Source: Profundibacterium mesophilum KAUST100406-0324
GTDB lineage: Bacteria > Pseudomonadota > Alphaproteobacteria > Rhodobacterales > Rhodobacteraceae
NCBI RefSeq assembly: GCF_009835145.1
Contig: NZ_APKE01000024.1
Span: 1 to 47,514, forward strand
DNA: 47,514 nucleotides
Direction of reading: 5' to 3'
The notes beneath the pieces were generated by a model. The model ran no database searches, was not told the origin of the DNA, and saw only the letters and a list, made by a program, of their open reading frames with translations. The position numbers and the translations under genes were made by a program. Shown piece by piece: positions 1 through 8,143 of the stretch (within the stretch, counting starts at the first letter, position 1; every line of letters starts with the position of its first letter).

Positions 1-40
1 AAACTCCTGCCCTAATCTCCGTCAGGTGCGAAATCTCAGG

Positions 41-268
41 TCAGGTGAGAATTGGGAAGGTGCGGGCCAGGAAACGCTTACTGTCTTCGACAGGGGTGCC
101 GTCGATATTTGTGACCTTTGCCGCCGCATACCAAGTCGAACCCACCTTGCAGGCTTTGACCAGTTCCGTCTTGCGCCTGTCGCCCTCGAAGGTGCACAGC
201 CGAGCAATCTCCGCTTTCTCATCCGCGTAGGTCTGGACGCGGCCGTCGGTGTAGAAGAGCCATCCCAT
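41..268 (-). CDS. DUF6927-like small plasmid protein, probably 3'-truncated
   Basis: Seventy-five residues starting MGWLFYTDGR behind a good ribosome site (AAAGGA, 7 nt before ATG). The first ~60 residues resemble the DUF6927 group of plasmid-borne proteins of unknown function. From memory, family members continue well beyond the TPVED stretch; here the sequence departs from that pattern directly after TPVEDS and stops, so the gene is probably cut at its 3' end by a rearrangement at the window edge. It reads leftward downstream of the 371-964 gene and may share its transcript. The family call is from recalled sequence and is moderate only. Confidence 0.5.
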   Translation of the reverse strand: MGWLFYTDGRVQTYADEKAEIARLCTFEGDRRKTELVKACKVGSTWYAAAKVTNIDGTPVEDSKRFLARTFPILT

Positions 269-370
269 CTCAGAGTCCTTTCTCTCATTGGGGAAACTGT
301 TGTCGCCAATGTCCCGAGCGGGCCGCAGGCCCGGCAGGGTATTGGCGATGCTTGTTTGAGAAAGGGCGCA

Positions 371-964
371 TTACGCCACCCTCCGGTCATCGAGTTCCAT
401 CAGCGCATCGAGCGGCACGCGGTAGGGCTGCATGGCGTCGAAATCCTCGCAATTGCCGCAGTTCTGCACGATTGCGAAGGTGTCGCAGGCATCCTTGAGA
501 ATGACCCGGAAGGTGCCGCCAAGGCCCGAGGGCACTTCGTAGGTCCCGCCGATGAGATAGTCCGAGGCCCGGCGCACGAAGACGCGGATGCTGTGGCCAT
601 CGGTGGCGAGCCGGATCGCACCCCGCCCCCGGTCGATGAGCACCTGCACGTCATCCAGGATGTCGGTGTAGAACTGGCCGGTCAAATCGCGAAACGCCAT
701 GCGGCGCTGCGCCATCCAGTCGGTGTCCCGAAACGGGTTCATGCTATCGGCGAAAGCAAAGGACGGATCGGCCTGCTCGGTGGTGACGATACGGGTGGTC
801 GTGCCATCGATGCCGTTTGAGCGCAGATGCACACCATTGCCGACGATGAGGATCAGGGCGGGCCTGTCCACGGGCCCGTTCCAGTTGGGCAAGAAGGTTT
901 TGCAGGCGCGTGCATGGGCGATCTGCGCCGCAACAGCGGAGGCAGAGAACTTGAGAATAGCCAT
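371..964 (-). CDS. conserved hypothetical plasmid protein
   Basis: 197 residues from ATG at 964 (MAILKFSASA), preceded by AGAAAGA. An upstream in-frame extension to 1114 is open but would overlap the ParB-like gene and is Arg-rich like out-of-frame GC-rich sequence, so I reject it. The protein is soluble, with a GNCEDFD motif near the C-terminus and no signal peptide or membrane segment. I do not recognise the family. Its place just downstream of a ParB-like gene (76 bp gap, same strand) and beside DUF3768 and ArdC is the accessory cassette common on Rhodobacterales plasmids. Confidence 0.65.
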   Translation of the reverse strand: MAILKFSASAVAAQIAHARACKTFLPNWNGPVDRPALILIVGNGVHLRSNGIDGTTTRIVTTEQADPSFAFADSMNPFRDTDWMAQRRMAFRDLTGQFYTDILDDVQVLIDRGRGAIRLATDGHSIRVFVRRASDYLIGGTYEVPSGLGGTFRVILKDACDTFAIVQNCGNCEDFDAMQPYRVPLDALMELDDRRVA

Positions 965-1040
965 GGGGATGTCTTTCTGTTCGGTTTGGAAGGGTCGACC
1001 CGCGCGGGTGGCATGGCCCACGCGCGGGTCGCGTGATGGC

Positions 1041-3023
1041 TCAGGCCGCTTGCGCGACCTCGCTGTCAGGCTCCGGAGATTCCGCGATGGGCTCCGCCTC
1101 ATCAAAGGCGACACCGTTGGTCTGCATCATCGGCGGGCACCAGGCGGCCACGGCAGCGCGCTGCGCGTCGGTGAGGGTGGCGAAGGGTTCGGCGAAGAGC
1201 TTGTCGCAGAAGGCGACAATCTCCTTCTTGCTCGACGAGGCCAGCGTCACCGCCTCCTGGGCGAGACCCAGATCCTCGCCGAGGATCTTCAGGAGCCAGG
1301 CCTTCTTGAAGCGGTTGAACAGCGCCGCGTTCGGCGTCCAGTGGGCGCGGATGTCGGGCATGATCTCGATCTCGAACGCATGCATCAGGCTGTCGCGCCG
1401 AGAATCCCGTGCGAAGCAGGACTGCGTGGTGCTGGCCGTAGCATAGGCGACAAGTTTGGCCTTCTCCCCTGCCTCCAGCGCGCGAAACGCCGCGAACTGA
1501 TCAGCGGGCGCGCGGGCGTCATCGAGCCAGGACAGATCAAGCGCATCATGCGCCGCCGCCACCTGCTCGAGCGAGGTCTCGTCGATCTCGTCCATCTTGG
1601 CGTGGCTGCGATATTCCTTGCGGGCCTCGATCTTGATCGCCTGCGTGACACTCATGCCGCTGGCCAGAACATCACTGACCAGCTTGAAGAGCGTCACATC
1701 AAGCGTGGCCTCCGGATGCAGCGCCATCGCGGCCCCAAGCGCCATGGCTCGCTCGGTCTTGAGGTCCTCAGCCAGTGAAGATGGATAAGTGATTTCGCCC
1801 GGGTCCGGGGCCTCCTCCCCGGTCGGGCTAGCCGAGGAGCCGCGCGCGCCCTCCTCTTTGATGGTGTCTTCCGGGCGGACGAGACCAACATGGAGCGTGA
1901 TCTGCCCACCCTGCCACGAGGCGATCACCCCAGACCGTGCGAGGTCCTCGGCGCTGTAGGCCTCCTGCAGATCGCGCGCTTCCTCATCCAGAGCGTCGAC
2001 GCGCTCGTAAAGCGCGTTGTAGGCACCGTCCTCGAGCCCCTCATCCTCCATCTCGAGCTGCAATTTCTCAAGCTCGGCGGTGATCTCATCGATGCGCTTC
2101 TGGGCAGCCTCATCCGGCTCGATCGGGCCGGGATAGACGCGGCCATAGTCGGCCATGGTCGCGTAGTCATAGCGCACCATCGCATCGGCCCAGGCAAACC
2201 CCAGCCTCATACGGGCCTCTTCGGCAGCGGCACCGAGCTTTTCGAGCAAGATGGTCTCGACCAGCGCCGCATCCTCAAGCACGGAATGCTCTTCAAGAAG
2301 GTCAGCCGCGACGGCGCCACCGCGTGCCTCGTAGTCTTCGCGCACGAAAGCCCCGATGTCGTCGCTAACCTGCACCCCGCGGGATTTGAGCGCCTGACGG
2401 ACGGTATAGGCCTGCAGATAACTGCCATCTTTCGTGAGCGCCTCGAAAACCTCGCGCTGCGCCTCCTGGCTCGGGTGCTCGGCGAAGGCCTTCATCGTGT
2501 CGAGCGTAATCACCTTGCCCCGAGCCGCAGCGCGGATGTCGGGGTGGATAAGGCCATAACGCAACCGGCCTTTTACGGCCGCCACCGTGGTGCCGAAGGT
2601 CTTGGCGATGGTCTCGGGCGTCTGGCCGTCGACCTCCATCATCCGGGCGAAAGCCTCGAACTCGTCAATCGCGTTCATGGGGGCCTGGGTGATGTTCTCG
2701 GCCAGCGACAGGGCCGTGGTGACGTCGCAGTCTTCCGGTACAAGGCGGCAGTCGATCTTGGTTTTCGCGGTGAACCCCTTGGCGGCCTTGTCTGCGACCA
2801 GCTCCTTCAGCGCGGCATGGCGTCGGCCACCAGCGAGGACAGCGTATTTGCCGTCGAGCTTCTGGACCAGGAGAGGCTGGAGCAAGCCCAGAACGGCGAT
2901 GCTGGCCTTCAGATGCGCGATGTTCTCGGGGTCATAAGTTTCCGGCGCGTTGCTGCGCACGTTGGCTGGATGCGGGACCAGATCGCCGATGGCGACGGTG
3001 AGAGGGGCAAAGCTTACGGTCAT
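1041..3023 (-). CDS. ParB/RepB/Spo0J-like accessory plasmid protein
   Basis: 660 residues with a ParB N-terminal nuclease-like domain at about residues 5-105 (IGDLVPHPANVRS, then LLQPLLVQ and the AGGRRHAAL box) and an ENITQAPMNAIDEFEAF segment leading into a helix-turn-helix (about 130-165, PETIAKTFGTTVAAVKGRL). The long acidic and helical C-terminal part (about 200-650) is much larger than in a partition ParB of ~300 residues. No ParA partner lies beside it and the replicon has its own RepB, so this is more likely one of the large ParB-like proteins found with DUF3768 and ArdC genes on alphaproteobacterial plasmids than the partition protein. Start ATG at 3023 has GGAAGGA 7 nt upstream. Biochemical role unknown. 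Confidence 0.85.
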   Translation of the reverse strand: MTVSFAPLTVAIGDLVPHPANVRSNAPETYDPENIAHLKASIAVLGLLQPLLVQKLDGKYAVLAGGRRHAALKELVADKAAKGFTAKTKIDCRLVPEDCDVTTALSLAENITQAPMNAIDEFEAFARMMEVDGQTPETIAKTFGTTVAAVKGRLRYGLIHPDIRAAARGKVITLDTMKAFAEHPSQEAQREVFEALTKDGSYLQAYTVRQALKSRGVQVSDDIGAFVREDYEARGGAVAADLLEEHSVLEDAALVETILLEKLGAAAEEARMRLGFAWADAMVRYDYATMADYGRVYPGPIEPDEAAQKRIDEITAELEKLQLEMEDEGLEDGAYNALYERVDALDEEARDLQEAYSAEDLARSGVIASWQGGQITLHVGLVRPEDTIKEEGARGSSASPTGEEAPDPGEITYPSSLAEDLKTERAMALGAAMALHPEATLDVTLFKLVSDVLASGMSVTQAIKIEARKEYRSHAKMDEIDETSLEQVAAAHDALDLSWLDDARAPADQFAAFRALEAGEKAKLVAYATASTTQSCFARDSRRDSLMHAFEIEIMPDIRAHWTPNAALFNRFKKAWLLKILGEDLGLAQEAVTLASSSKKEIVAFCDKLFAEPFATLTDAQRAAVAAWCPPMMQTNGVAFDEAEPIAESPEPDSEVAQAA

Positions 3024-3100
3024 GGGATATCCTTCCAGGTGGGTGAGATGCGGCCCGCGCGCTTGCGCGTGACCAATCCCCGGCTTCAGGGATCACCAAG

Positions 3101-3137
3101 ACAAAAAGCCCACTTTCCCTTTGAGGGGTCAGTGGGC
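3101..3137 (-). terminator. rho-independent terminator after the DUF3768 gene
   Basis: On the minus strand the arms GCCCACT (3137-3131) and AGTGGGC (3114-3108) pair, with an inner CCC/GGG pairing, and are followed by TTTTTG at 3107-3102. It lies between the stop of the DUF3768 gene (3178) and the ParB-like start (3023), so the ParB-like gene probably has its own promoter. Confidence 0.65.
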
Positions 3138-3177
3138 CTTGAGTTTTCAGATCGACACTTTGGGAAGCCCTCCTACC

Positions 3178-3567
3178 CTACCAGTCACGCGCCAGCATGA
3201 TGGTCAGCACGCGCATGGTTGTGGCAGGATTGTCCGGGGTCTCGGCCCCGTAGCGGAAATCCGAATCTGCCTCATAGAGATCGATTTTCCAGAACACGGT
3301 CTCGCCCCGGATCTCGACCGCGCCAAAATCGTGCCATCCCTCGGGATCATTCTCAGGCTCGAACGTGGCAAACTCACCGGTGGCCTTCACCGCCTCGGCC
3401 ATGAAGCCGTCACCGGCCTCCATAAGCGAGCGGGTGACATGCATTCGGCCCTGAATGGGCTTCGCGGGCGCCACTCCAAGGCACGCGAGCTTGCGAAACG
3501 CGTCGTTTTGCGCCGCGATCACGGTCGGATCCGGACGGTCTGGCTGGGATTGAACGGTCATGGACAT
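3178..3567 (-). CDS. DUF3768 family protein
   Basis: 129 residues from ATG at 3567 (MSMTVQ), which has AAAGGA 6-7 nt upstream; the longer frame to 3603 lacks a ribosome site. It shows the DUF3768 pattern: an N-terminal AQNDAFRK, a central FEPENDPEGWHDFG block, then VFWKIDLYEAD and a C-terminal TTMRVLTIMLARDW. The function of DUF3768 is unknown; it is frequent on plasmids and integrative elements of Alphaproteobacteria. It is followed by a terminator hairpin (3101-3137). Full length for the family. Confidence 0.85.
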   Translation of the reverse strand: MSMTVQSQPDRPDPTVIAAQNDAFRKLACLGVAPAKPIQGRMHVTRSLMEAGDGFMAEAVKATGEFATFEPENDPEGWHDFGAVEIRGETVFWKIDLYEADSDFRYGAETPDNPATTMRVLTIMLARDW

Positions 3568-3653
3568 GGGATTTCCTTTGAGAAGTTGAAACACCCTTCC
3601 CAAAGCCCGCTTTCACTTTTCTGCTTGGCGGAAGGACCGAAGCAGAAGGCGCC

Positions 3654-3863
3654 TTACCCGAACAGCCCTCTGGCTCTGTAGTTCGGGTTGGGGATGGTTT
3701 CGATCCAGCCGCCCTGTTCCTTGATGCTCTCGAGTGCCGCCGAGAGCGGGTAAGCGCCCTCGGACGGGCTCCACCAATAGGCACCGCGTTTGAAGGTGAT
3801 GATCTTGCGGCGGCCGTCTTCGAAGCAGGCCACCCGCAGCGTCTTGGGTTCCTTGCGTGACAT
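3654..3863 (-). CDS. small hypothetical plasmid protein
   Basis: 69 residues, MSRKEPKTLR to RARGLFG, with GGAG 6 nt before the ATG at 3863. It has a basic N-terminus, a central FKRGAYWWSPSEGAYPLS segment and no membrane helix or signal. I do not know the family. It lies between the ArdC relic and DUF3768 on the same strand and was probably co-transcribed with them. Composition and ribosome site support coding; an overlapping frame (3613-3903) looks like a shadow. Confidence 0.55.
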   Translation of the reverse strand: MSRKEPKTLRVACFEDGRRKIITFKRGAYWWSPSEGAYPLSAALESIKEQGGWIETIPNPNYRARGLFG

Positions 3864-3886
3864 GCGAGTCTCCGTTCTCCGTGTGG

Positions 3887-4733
3887 TCAGGCGGCCTCGG
3901 CACTGCGCCCTGCCCTACCCGCCTCAGATTGTGCGATCAGATAGTCACAGGCGCGCTGCGCATCCGCGGCGTGCTTGAAGATCGCACCCTTGTCCGACCG
4001 AAGAACGCGCAACCAGTTGTGGAGGTAGGCGGCATTCATCTCGAGCGTATGCGCCGTGAAGCCGAGCGTCTGACCCAGGAACACCGACATGGGCCAGCTC
4101 ATGGGCCCAGACCCCGTAGAAATTGCGCGGGTCCTGGAACCGCGTGATGGACGGCATGTAGACCTTGTCCACGGGCGGCAAATAGTACGCCTCCGTGCCC
4201 GTGAAGACGGTCGTGATGTTGATGGCATCGAAAAACGCCTGCATGTGCGGGATTGGCTCGGACCGCGGATGCTCGGGCACGGGCTCCGGGTCCGGAAAGA
4301 AGCTGTCGGGCAAGCCCTCAATCTGGCAGGCATTGAACACGCGGTAGGATTTCTGGAAGCGGAATATACGGGCTTCCTCGGAGTGATCATCCCCGTCGCT
4401 GCGGTCATGCTCATATGCGCCCGCGTCTTTCCGGCTTTGACCGTAATAAACGACGACAGAGGACTTCTCGCCCTTGCGGACCTTTGCGTCCAACGCATTG
4501 GCTTGCGGCAGCGTCATCCAGAAGGGAGAGCTGTGGCCCGCCATCACGGCCCGCATCGTCAGCAGGAAGTTGTTCACCCCTTGGTAGGGTTCTCCGCCCA
4601 CGCGCAGGGGACGAGAGCTGCCACCTGCGGTCCATGGCTTGCGCCACGGCAGGACGCCGCGCTCGATGATGCGGATGATTTCGTTTGTGATGACCTCGGA
4701 GGCATCGAATTTGGGCGTGCGGGATCGGGCCAT
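3887..4733 (-). pseudogene. ArdC-type antirestriction gene, internal deletion and frameshift
   Basis: The start is clear (ATG 4733, AAGGAGG upstream). The frame reads MARSRTPKFD, then the ArdC N-domain (ITNEIIRIIERGVLPWRKPW, NNFLL, FWMTLPQANAL, GEKSSVVVYYG) up to the zincin motif WAHELAH at about 4098-4088. It then leaves the family; the C-terminal family sequence (FLGQTLGFTAHTLEMNAAYL, LHNWLRVLRSDKGAIF, AADAQRACDYLI) resumes at once in another frame down to 3887. The family block between HELAH and FLGQ (roughly 30 residues, with the third zinc ligand region) is missing. ArdC proteins bind single-stranded DNA and protect incoming plasmid DNA; this copy should be non-functional. It could also be an assembly error, but loss of a block plus a frame change argues for a real deletion. 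Confidence 0.78.
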
Positions 4734-4773
4734 GGCTGGCCTCCTTTCGAGTGTTGGTGAGAGGGAATGGTGA

Positions 4774-5244
4774 TCAGGTTGACTGGCGGGGGCGCGGATC
4801 GTTGGCGATCTTGGCACCGAGGGCTTCGACCATGTCGATGTAGGTGGTCAGCGAGACGGACCTGCCAGGACCGCAAGGGTCAGGGTCGACCGATCCGTCC
4901 CGCGCCACGCACGGCAAGTTCGCGAAGGCGGTGACATCGGTGACGGATCGGATATCGATGAACGGCGTTCCTCGTGCGACCGCGAGGGCGGCCAAGGGAA
5001 AGCGCTCGATCGGCGCGAAGGTCGACACGGTGGTCCAACCGAGATGGAGGAATGTCCCACCCTCCCCGCAGATCACATGCGCGTTTGGCAATGACGCCGC
5101 CTGCTTCAGATAGCCGAGATCACGCAGGACGGTCTGGCGTTCGAGCCGCTGTGCCAGCGCCGTCTGGCCAGTTCGGCGCAGCTCTCTATGCCGCCACCAG
5201 GAGGCGGCGGTTGCGCGGAGCACGCGCAAGACACCTGATTGCAT
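4774..5244 (-). CDS. hypothetical plasmid protein
   Basis: 156 residues from ATG at 5244 (MQSGVLRVLR), chosen because AAGGGC lies 6-8 nt upstream; an in-frame ATG at 5259 has no ribosome site. It has a basic N-terminal helix (RATAASWWRHRELRRTGQ), a central CGEGGTFLHLGWTTVSTFAP and an acidic C-terminus (LTTYIDMVEALGAK). No signal peptide or membrane segment is evident. I do not recognise it. It ends 40 nt before the ArdC start and is probably in the same unit. Confidence 0.6.
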   Translation of the reverse strand: MQSGVLRVLRATAASWWRHRELRRTGQTALAQRLERQTVLRDLGYLKQAASLPNAHVICGEGGTFLHLGWTTVSTFAPIERFPLAALAVARGTPFIDIRSVTDVTAFANLPCVARDGSVDPDPCGPGRSVSLTTYIDMVEALGAKIANDPRPRQST

Positions 5245-5537
5245 AGGAATGCCCTTCATCCGGAACGGCAGACCGGAACCCGGCCCGGACCCATCTGAGG
5301 GACCCCAAAGGCCCTCATCCGTCAGTCACAATACCCGAAGAACACTTTCTCTTTTTCCGGCCCCTTTGGGCACACAACAAAACCGAAAAGCCCGGCCCTT
5401 CTGCCGAAGCCATTGATTTCATGCAGCAATTCCAGATCGGCAGGCAAGATCGGCAACGCATATCGGCAAAACCTTGCTTGAAAGTACGAAATGTGTTTAT
5501 TTTTCAATTACTTTGCAAACATGGAAGATCGGCAAAA
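5245..5537. other. intergenic region before fic, with four ATCGGCA repeats
   Basis: About 290 bases without a convincing gene. It is more AT-rich than its surroundings near 5470-5520, where a TTGAAA (5478-5483) could be a -35 box for the rightward Fic gene. ATCGGCA occurs at 5436-5442, 5449-5455, 5462-5468 and 5528-5534, all on the plus strand; the first three are at 13-base intervals. Short open frames here (5322-5507 minus, 5474-5662 plus) look like chance. Confidence 0.4.
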
Positions 5538-6740
5538 ATGCTGGAAACACCCGCCAGGATCGAACCCTGCTTCTTCGAGGAGCATATTCCCACAGAACTG
5601 GCAGACCTTTCGGTCGACATCCAGAGGGAAGCCAGCGGGCTGGGACAAGGGTTGCATCCTGACAGCGCAGCCGAACTTGCCGATCTCGTCCGTGTGATGA
5701 ACTGCTACTACTCCAACCTGATCGAAGGACACAACACGCGCCCCCGCGACATCGAAAGGGCGCTGGCTGGTGCCGAGCTTGAGGAAGAAACCCGTCCCCT
5801 CGCCCTTGAGGCCCGGGCGCACGTCATCGTTCAACGGGCCATCGACGAGATGCATCGCAAGGGCACCCTGCCCCGCCCCACATCCGTCGAATTCCTGACT
5901 TGGGTCCATAAGAGCTTCTACGACGAGATGCCGGAAGAGTTTCGGGTCATCGAACATCCCGACGGCACACAAGAGCCCATCGTTCCGGGACGCATGCGGC
6001 AGGATGATGATCGGGAAGTTGCGGTTGGGCGCCACCTACCTCCTTCATCGTCGCGCGTCGCGGCATTCATGGACCATTTCGACAAACGATTTCAGATTGC
6101 GGCGCGGTCTTCGAGCGGACGGATCATCGCGATCGCCTCTGCGCATCACCGGCTCAACTACATCCACCCTTTCCCGGATGGTAACGGCCGTGTCAGCAGA
6201 CTGATGTCTCATGCCATGGCCCTCACAGCGGGGATTGGTGGCCAAGGGCTCTGGTCCGTATCACGTGGGCTGGCCCGCGGGCTAACCGATCGGGGCGAGT
6301 ACAAACGGATGATGGATCTGGCCGACAGTCCACGCCGCGGAGACCGCGACGGACGGGGGAACCTGTCAGAAGCGGCACTGAAGACGTTTAGTGAATGGTT
6401 CCTAAAGGTGACGCTCGACCAGATCACCTTCTCAGCAAGATTGTTCGATCTCGGCGGTCTTGACCAACGGTATCGTCGTCTTGTTGCAGATACCATCGAT
6501 GACAAGCGAGCGCCGGAACTAATCTCGGCGGTTCTTCGGCATGGGGCACTGGAACGAGGCGATGCGCAGATTGTGCTCAAGACGTCCGAGCGTACTGCTC
6601 GCAACACGCTGAGTAAACTGACCGCCGCCGGATACATGACGTCCGCCTCGCCGAAGACGCCGGTTCGGTTGGCGTTTCCGTTGGATTATCGAGAGCGGCT
6701 CTTTCCAAACCTCTTTGGAGACGGTGACCTCCCACAATAA
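5538..6740 (+). CDS. Fic domain protein (AMP transferase), class II, with C-terminal wHTH
   Basis: 400 residues from ATG at 5538 (MLETPARIEP). The Fic core HxFx(D/E)GNGRxxR is intact: HPFPDGNGRVSR at about residues 210-221. The N-terminal autoinhibitory motif SxxxEG is present as SNLIEG (about 59-64), placing it in class II, where the inhibitory helix blocks ATP binding until relieved. The C-terminus (about 325-400) has a winged-helix look (LKTSERTARNTLSKLTAAGY), as in chromosomal and plasmid Fic proteins that may regulate themselves. Fic enzymes transfer AMP to hydroxyl side chains of target proteins; the target is not predictable here. It stands alone next to repC with no antitoxin gene. 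Earlier in-frame ATG at 5421 precedes the AT-rich promoter-like stretch and is less likely. Confidence 0.87.
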   Translation: MLETPARIEPCFFEEHIPTELADLSVDIQREASGLGQGLHPDSAAELADLVRVMNCYYSNLIEGHNTRPRDIERALAGAELEEETRPLALEARAHVIVQRAIDEMHRKGTLPRPTSVEFLTWVHKSFYDEMPEEFRVIEHPDGTQEPIVPGRMRQDDDREVAVGRHLPPSSSRVAAFMDHFDKRFQIAARSSSGRIIAIASAHHRLNYIHPFPDGNGRVSRLMSHAMALTAGIGGQGLWSVSRGLARGLTDRGEYKRMMDLADSPRRGDRDGRGNLSEAALKTFSEWFLKVTLDQITFSARLFDLGGLDQRYRRLVADTIDDKRAPELISAVLRHGALERGDAQIVLKTSERTARNTLSKLTAAGYMTSASPKTPVRLAFPLDYRERLFPNLFGDGDLPQ

Positions 6741-6825
6741 CTTTAGGCATTTAGGGTGTAATGCCTGGCCGCCGATTTCTTCCATGGGCGGCCAGATTTT
6801 CATCAAGGCTTGCTCGTGTGTCACT

Positions 6826-6843
6826 TGTCCACCGCGGTGGACA
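6826..6843. repeat. palindrome copy 1, candidate partition or replication site
   Basis: TGTCCACCGCGGTGGACA is an 18-bp perfect palindrome. The inner 16 bp (GTCCACCGCGGTGGAC) recur at 6936-6951. It lies in the non-coding gap between fic and repC, just downstream of repC, a position where some repABC plasmids carry their centromere (parS). There is no T-run, so it is unlikely to be a terminator. Confidence 0.6.
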
Positions 6844-6935
6844 TCTGCTGGTCTGAGATAAACTGAAGAACCACCACGCGCCGCTACGTGCGTTTGGACA
6901 GTTTTGGTTGCCACAAGCGCCGCTTCTCGTTCGAA

Positions 6936-6951
6936 GTCCACCGCGGTGGAC
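6936..6951. repeat. palindrome copy 2, directly after the repC stop
   Basis: A second perfect copy of GTCCACCGCGGTGGAC, ending one base before the repC stop codon (6953). The two copies are 109 bp apart centre to centre, roughly ten helical turns. Their identity, palindromy and place at the repC end suggest a RepB (ParB) or RepC binding site. Confidence 0.6.
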
Positions 6952-6952
6952 A

Positions 6953-8008
6953 TTAGACAGTTCGCTCATTGTTTTCGGACAGTCGCTTGATCAAAGCTAA
7001 TGGATCAAATTGGTTTTGCCTTTGACCCAGGGTGATACTGTGAAAATACGCTCCAAAATCCCTGATGCGTTTTCCAAGATGTAGCATGATGAAGATCGCG
7101 CATGACGCTTTCTGAGCTCCTACAGCATTCTTGGCTTTCTCGAAAGTCTCTGGGTGAATGCCCATCATGGGTGCAAGTGTTCGAGCATGGTTTTCAATGT
7201 CCAACCAGTTTCTAAGTCTCTCTGTGGAGAACGATGTCGCCTGATCGCAGACTGAGGTCAGCAAGTCTGGTTTCAGGGCCTCAAGGCCTATGTTGCTATC
7301 TAAATCTTTTTTTTCTTCTTCAGACTTAGATTGATGCCGGACAGTTTGTCCGTCATTGGCGGGCAATTCCATAGTTTCAGGCGGGTCATCCGGGGTAGAC
7401 AAACTCTGGCATTCTGCATCTGTATTGGCGAGCAGAGCGTGGTATTCGGGGAGGCTCAGCTTCCTGCGTAGAGCTTTCCGTGCGTGGTTGATGAATGTGT
7501 TGCTAGGATCGTGCTCTTCCAAATGGGCGAGCTTTGTAAGGATCTGTTTGCGGACAAATATTCGATCTCGCCGGTTATTCTCCATCTCTTGCGCGATGGC
7601 TATAAGCTCGCTCGCACGTTGGAGCAGGGGGGTGAGAGACAATCCATAACTGATGCACTCCCCGCCGGATGAGCGAACGCGGTAGCGCTTTCGGTTCGAG
7701 CTGTCATTGCGCTCGATGAATCCGAGTTCAACGAAGCGGTTGATGTGCCTCCGGAGTGTCCGTTCGTCGATTCCGCCAACGCGCTGGCAAAGTGAATTGT
7801 TAGACGCAAAAACCGTTTCGCCATGGCCAGGTTTCAGAAAACTGAGCATTGCTTGAAGTGTCTGTATGTGGCCAGGACGTAGACCAAACACGCTGCGTGC
7901 ATCTCTCAGGGCTCTGAAGATGGTCCAGACGTCGGTTTCAGATGGGGGAAATGAGCCGCGGGTTGCATCAGCACCTGCGGCTTCGATCGAGAGTTTTGTA
8001 AATGCCAT
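6953..8008 (-). CDS. repC: plasmid replication initiator RepC
   Basis: 351 residues from ATG at 8008 (MAFTKLSIEA). It has the RepC N-terminal wHTH domain (RDARSVFGLRPGHIQTLQAM, FASNNSLCQRVGGIDERTLR, RHINRFVELGFIERNDS, then SYGLSLTPLL), an acidic Lys/Glu linker, and the RepC C-terminal domain (GIHPETFEKAKNAVG, KASCAIFIMLHL, FGAYFHSITLGQR). RepC initiates replication at an origin usually inside its own gene. The longer frame to 8080 would start inside the attenuator and is rejected. The ribosome site is weak, which fits control by the counter-transcribed RNA upstream. Third gene of the leftward repABC operon. Confidence 0.92.
   Translation of the reverse strand: MAFTKLSIEAAGADATRGSFPPSETDVWTIFRALRDARSVFGLRPGHIQTLQAMLSFLKPGHGETVFASNNSLCQRVGGIDERTLRRHINRFVELGFIERNDSSNRKRYRVRSSGGECISYGLSLTPLLQRASELIAIAQEMENNRRDRIFVRKQILTKLAHLEEHDPSNTFINHARKALRRKLSLPEYHALLANTDAECQSLSTPDDPPETMELPANDGQTVRHQSKSEEEKKDLDSNIGLEALKPDLLTSVCDQATSFSTERLRNWLDIENHARTLAPMMGIHPETFEKAKNAVGAQKASCAIFIMLHLGKRIRDFGAYFHSITLGQRQNQFDPLALIKRLSENNERTV
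7290..7335. other. AT-rich block inside repC, candidate oriV
   Basis: A strongly AT-rich stretch (including an uninterrupted T-run followed by CTTCTTC on the plus strand) in an otherwise GC-rich gene; it encodes the SEEEKKDLDSN linker between the two RepC domains. In studied repABC replicons the origin lies within an AT-rich part of repC, so this is the best origin candidate here. No iterons are obvious to me. Confidence 0.4.
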
Positions 8009-8078
8009 GGCTTGTTCACGACGACCGTTCGGCCCCCAACTTCCCCGTCTCTTTCCTCGAATTTTCGCGGAAAAAGGC

Positions 8079-8108
8079 AAAAAATATCAGTCCACCGAAT
8101 CGGTGACT
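8079..8108 (-). terminator. S-element/attenuator hairpin in the repC leader
   Basis: On the minus strand AGTC-ACCG-ATT-CGGT-G-GACT folds into an 8-bp stem with one bulged G, followed by GATATTTTTTG. This is an intrinsic-terminator shape 70 nt before the repC start. In known repABC plasmids, pairing of the counter-transcribed RNA with the repB-repC leader lets such a hairpin form and stops repC expression. Confidence 0.72.
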
Positions 8109-8137
8109 CTTGACCGGTATGCTGGAGGTTGCTACAT
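8109..8137 (+). promoter_or_regulatory. promoter of the counter-transcribed RNA
   Basis: CTTGAC (8109-8114), a 17-bp spacer and CTACAT (8132-8137): six of six and five of six matches to the alphaproteobacterial housekeeping form CTTGAC-N17-CTATAT. It points rightward, against repABC, from the repB-repC gap. Confidence 0.7.
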
Positions 8138-8143
8138 CAAAGA

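Noticed and set aside
1890-3200. Long plus-strand frame of 436 codons opposite the ParB-like gene
   Set aside because: Antisense to a clear ParB domain protein; composition is that of a GC-rich complementary strand and there is no ribosome site.
6519-6953. 144-codon minus-strand frame after repC
   Set aside because: Overlaps the Fic C-terminus antisense and both palindromes; the low-complexity fit suggests chance.
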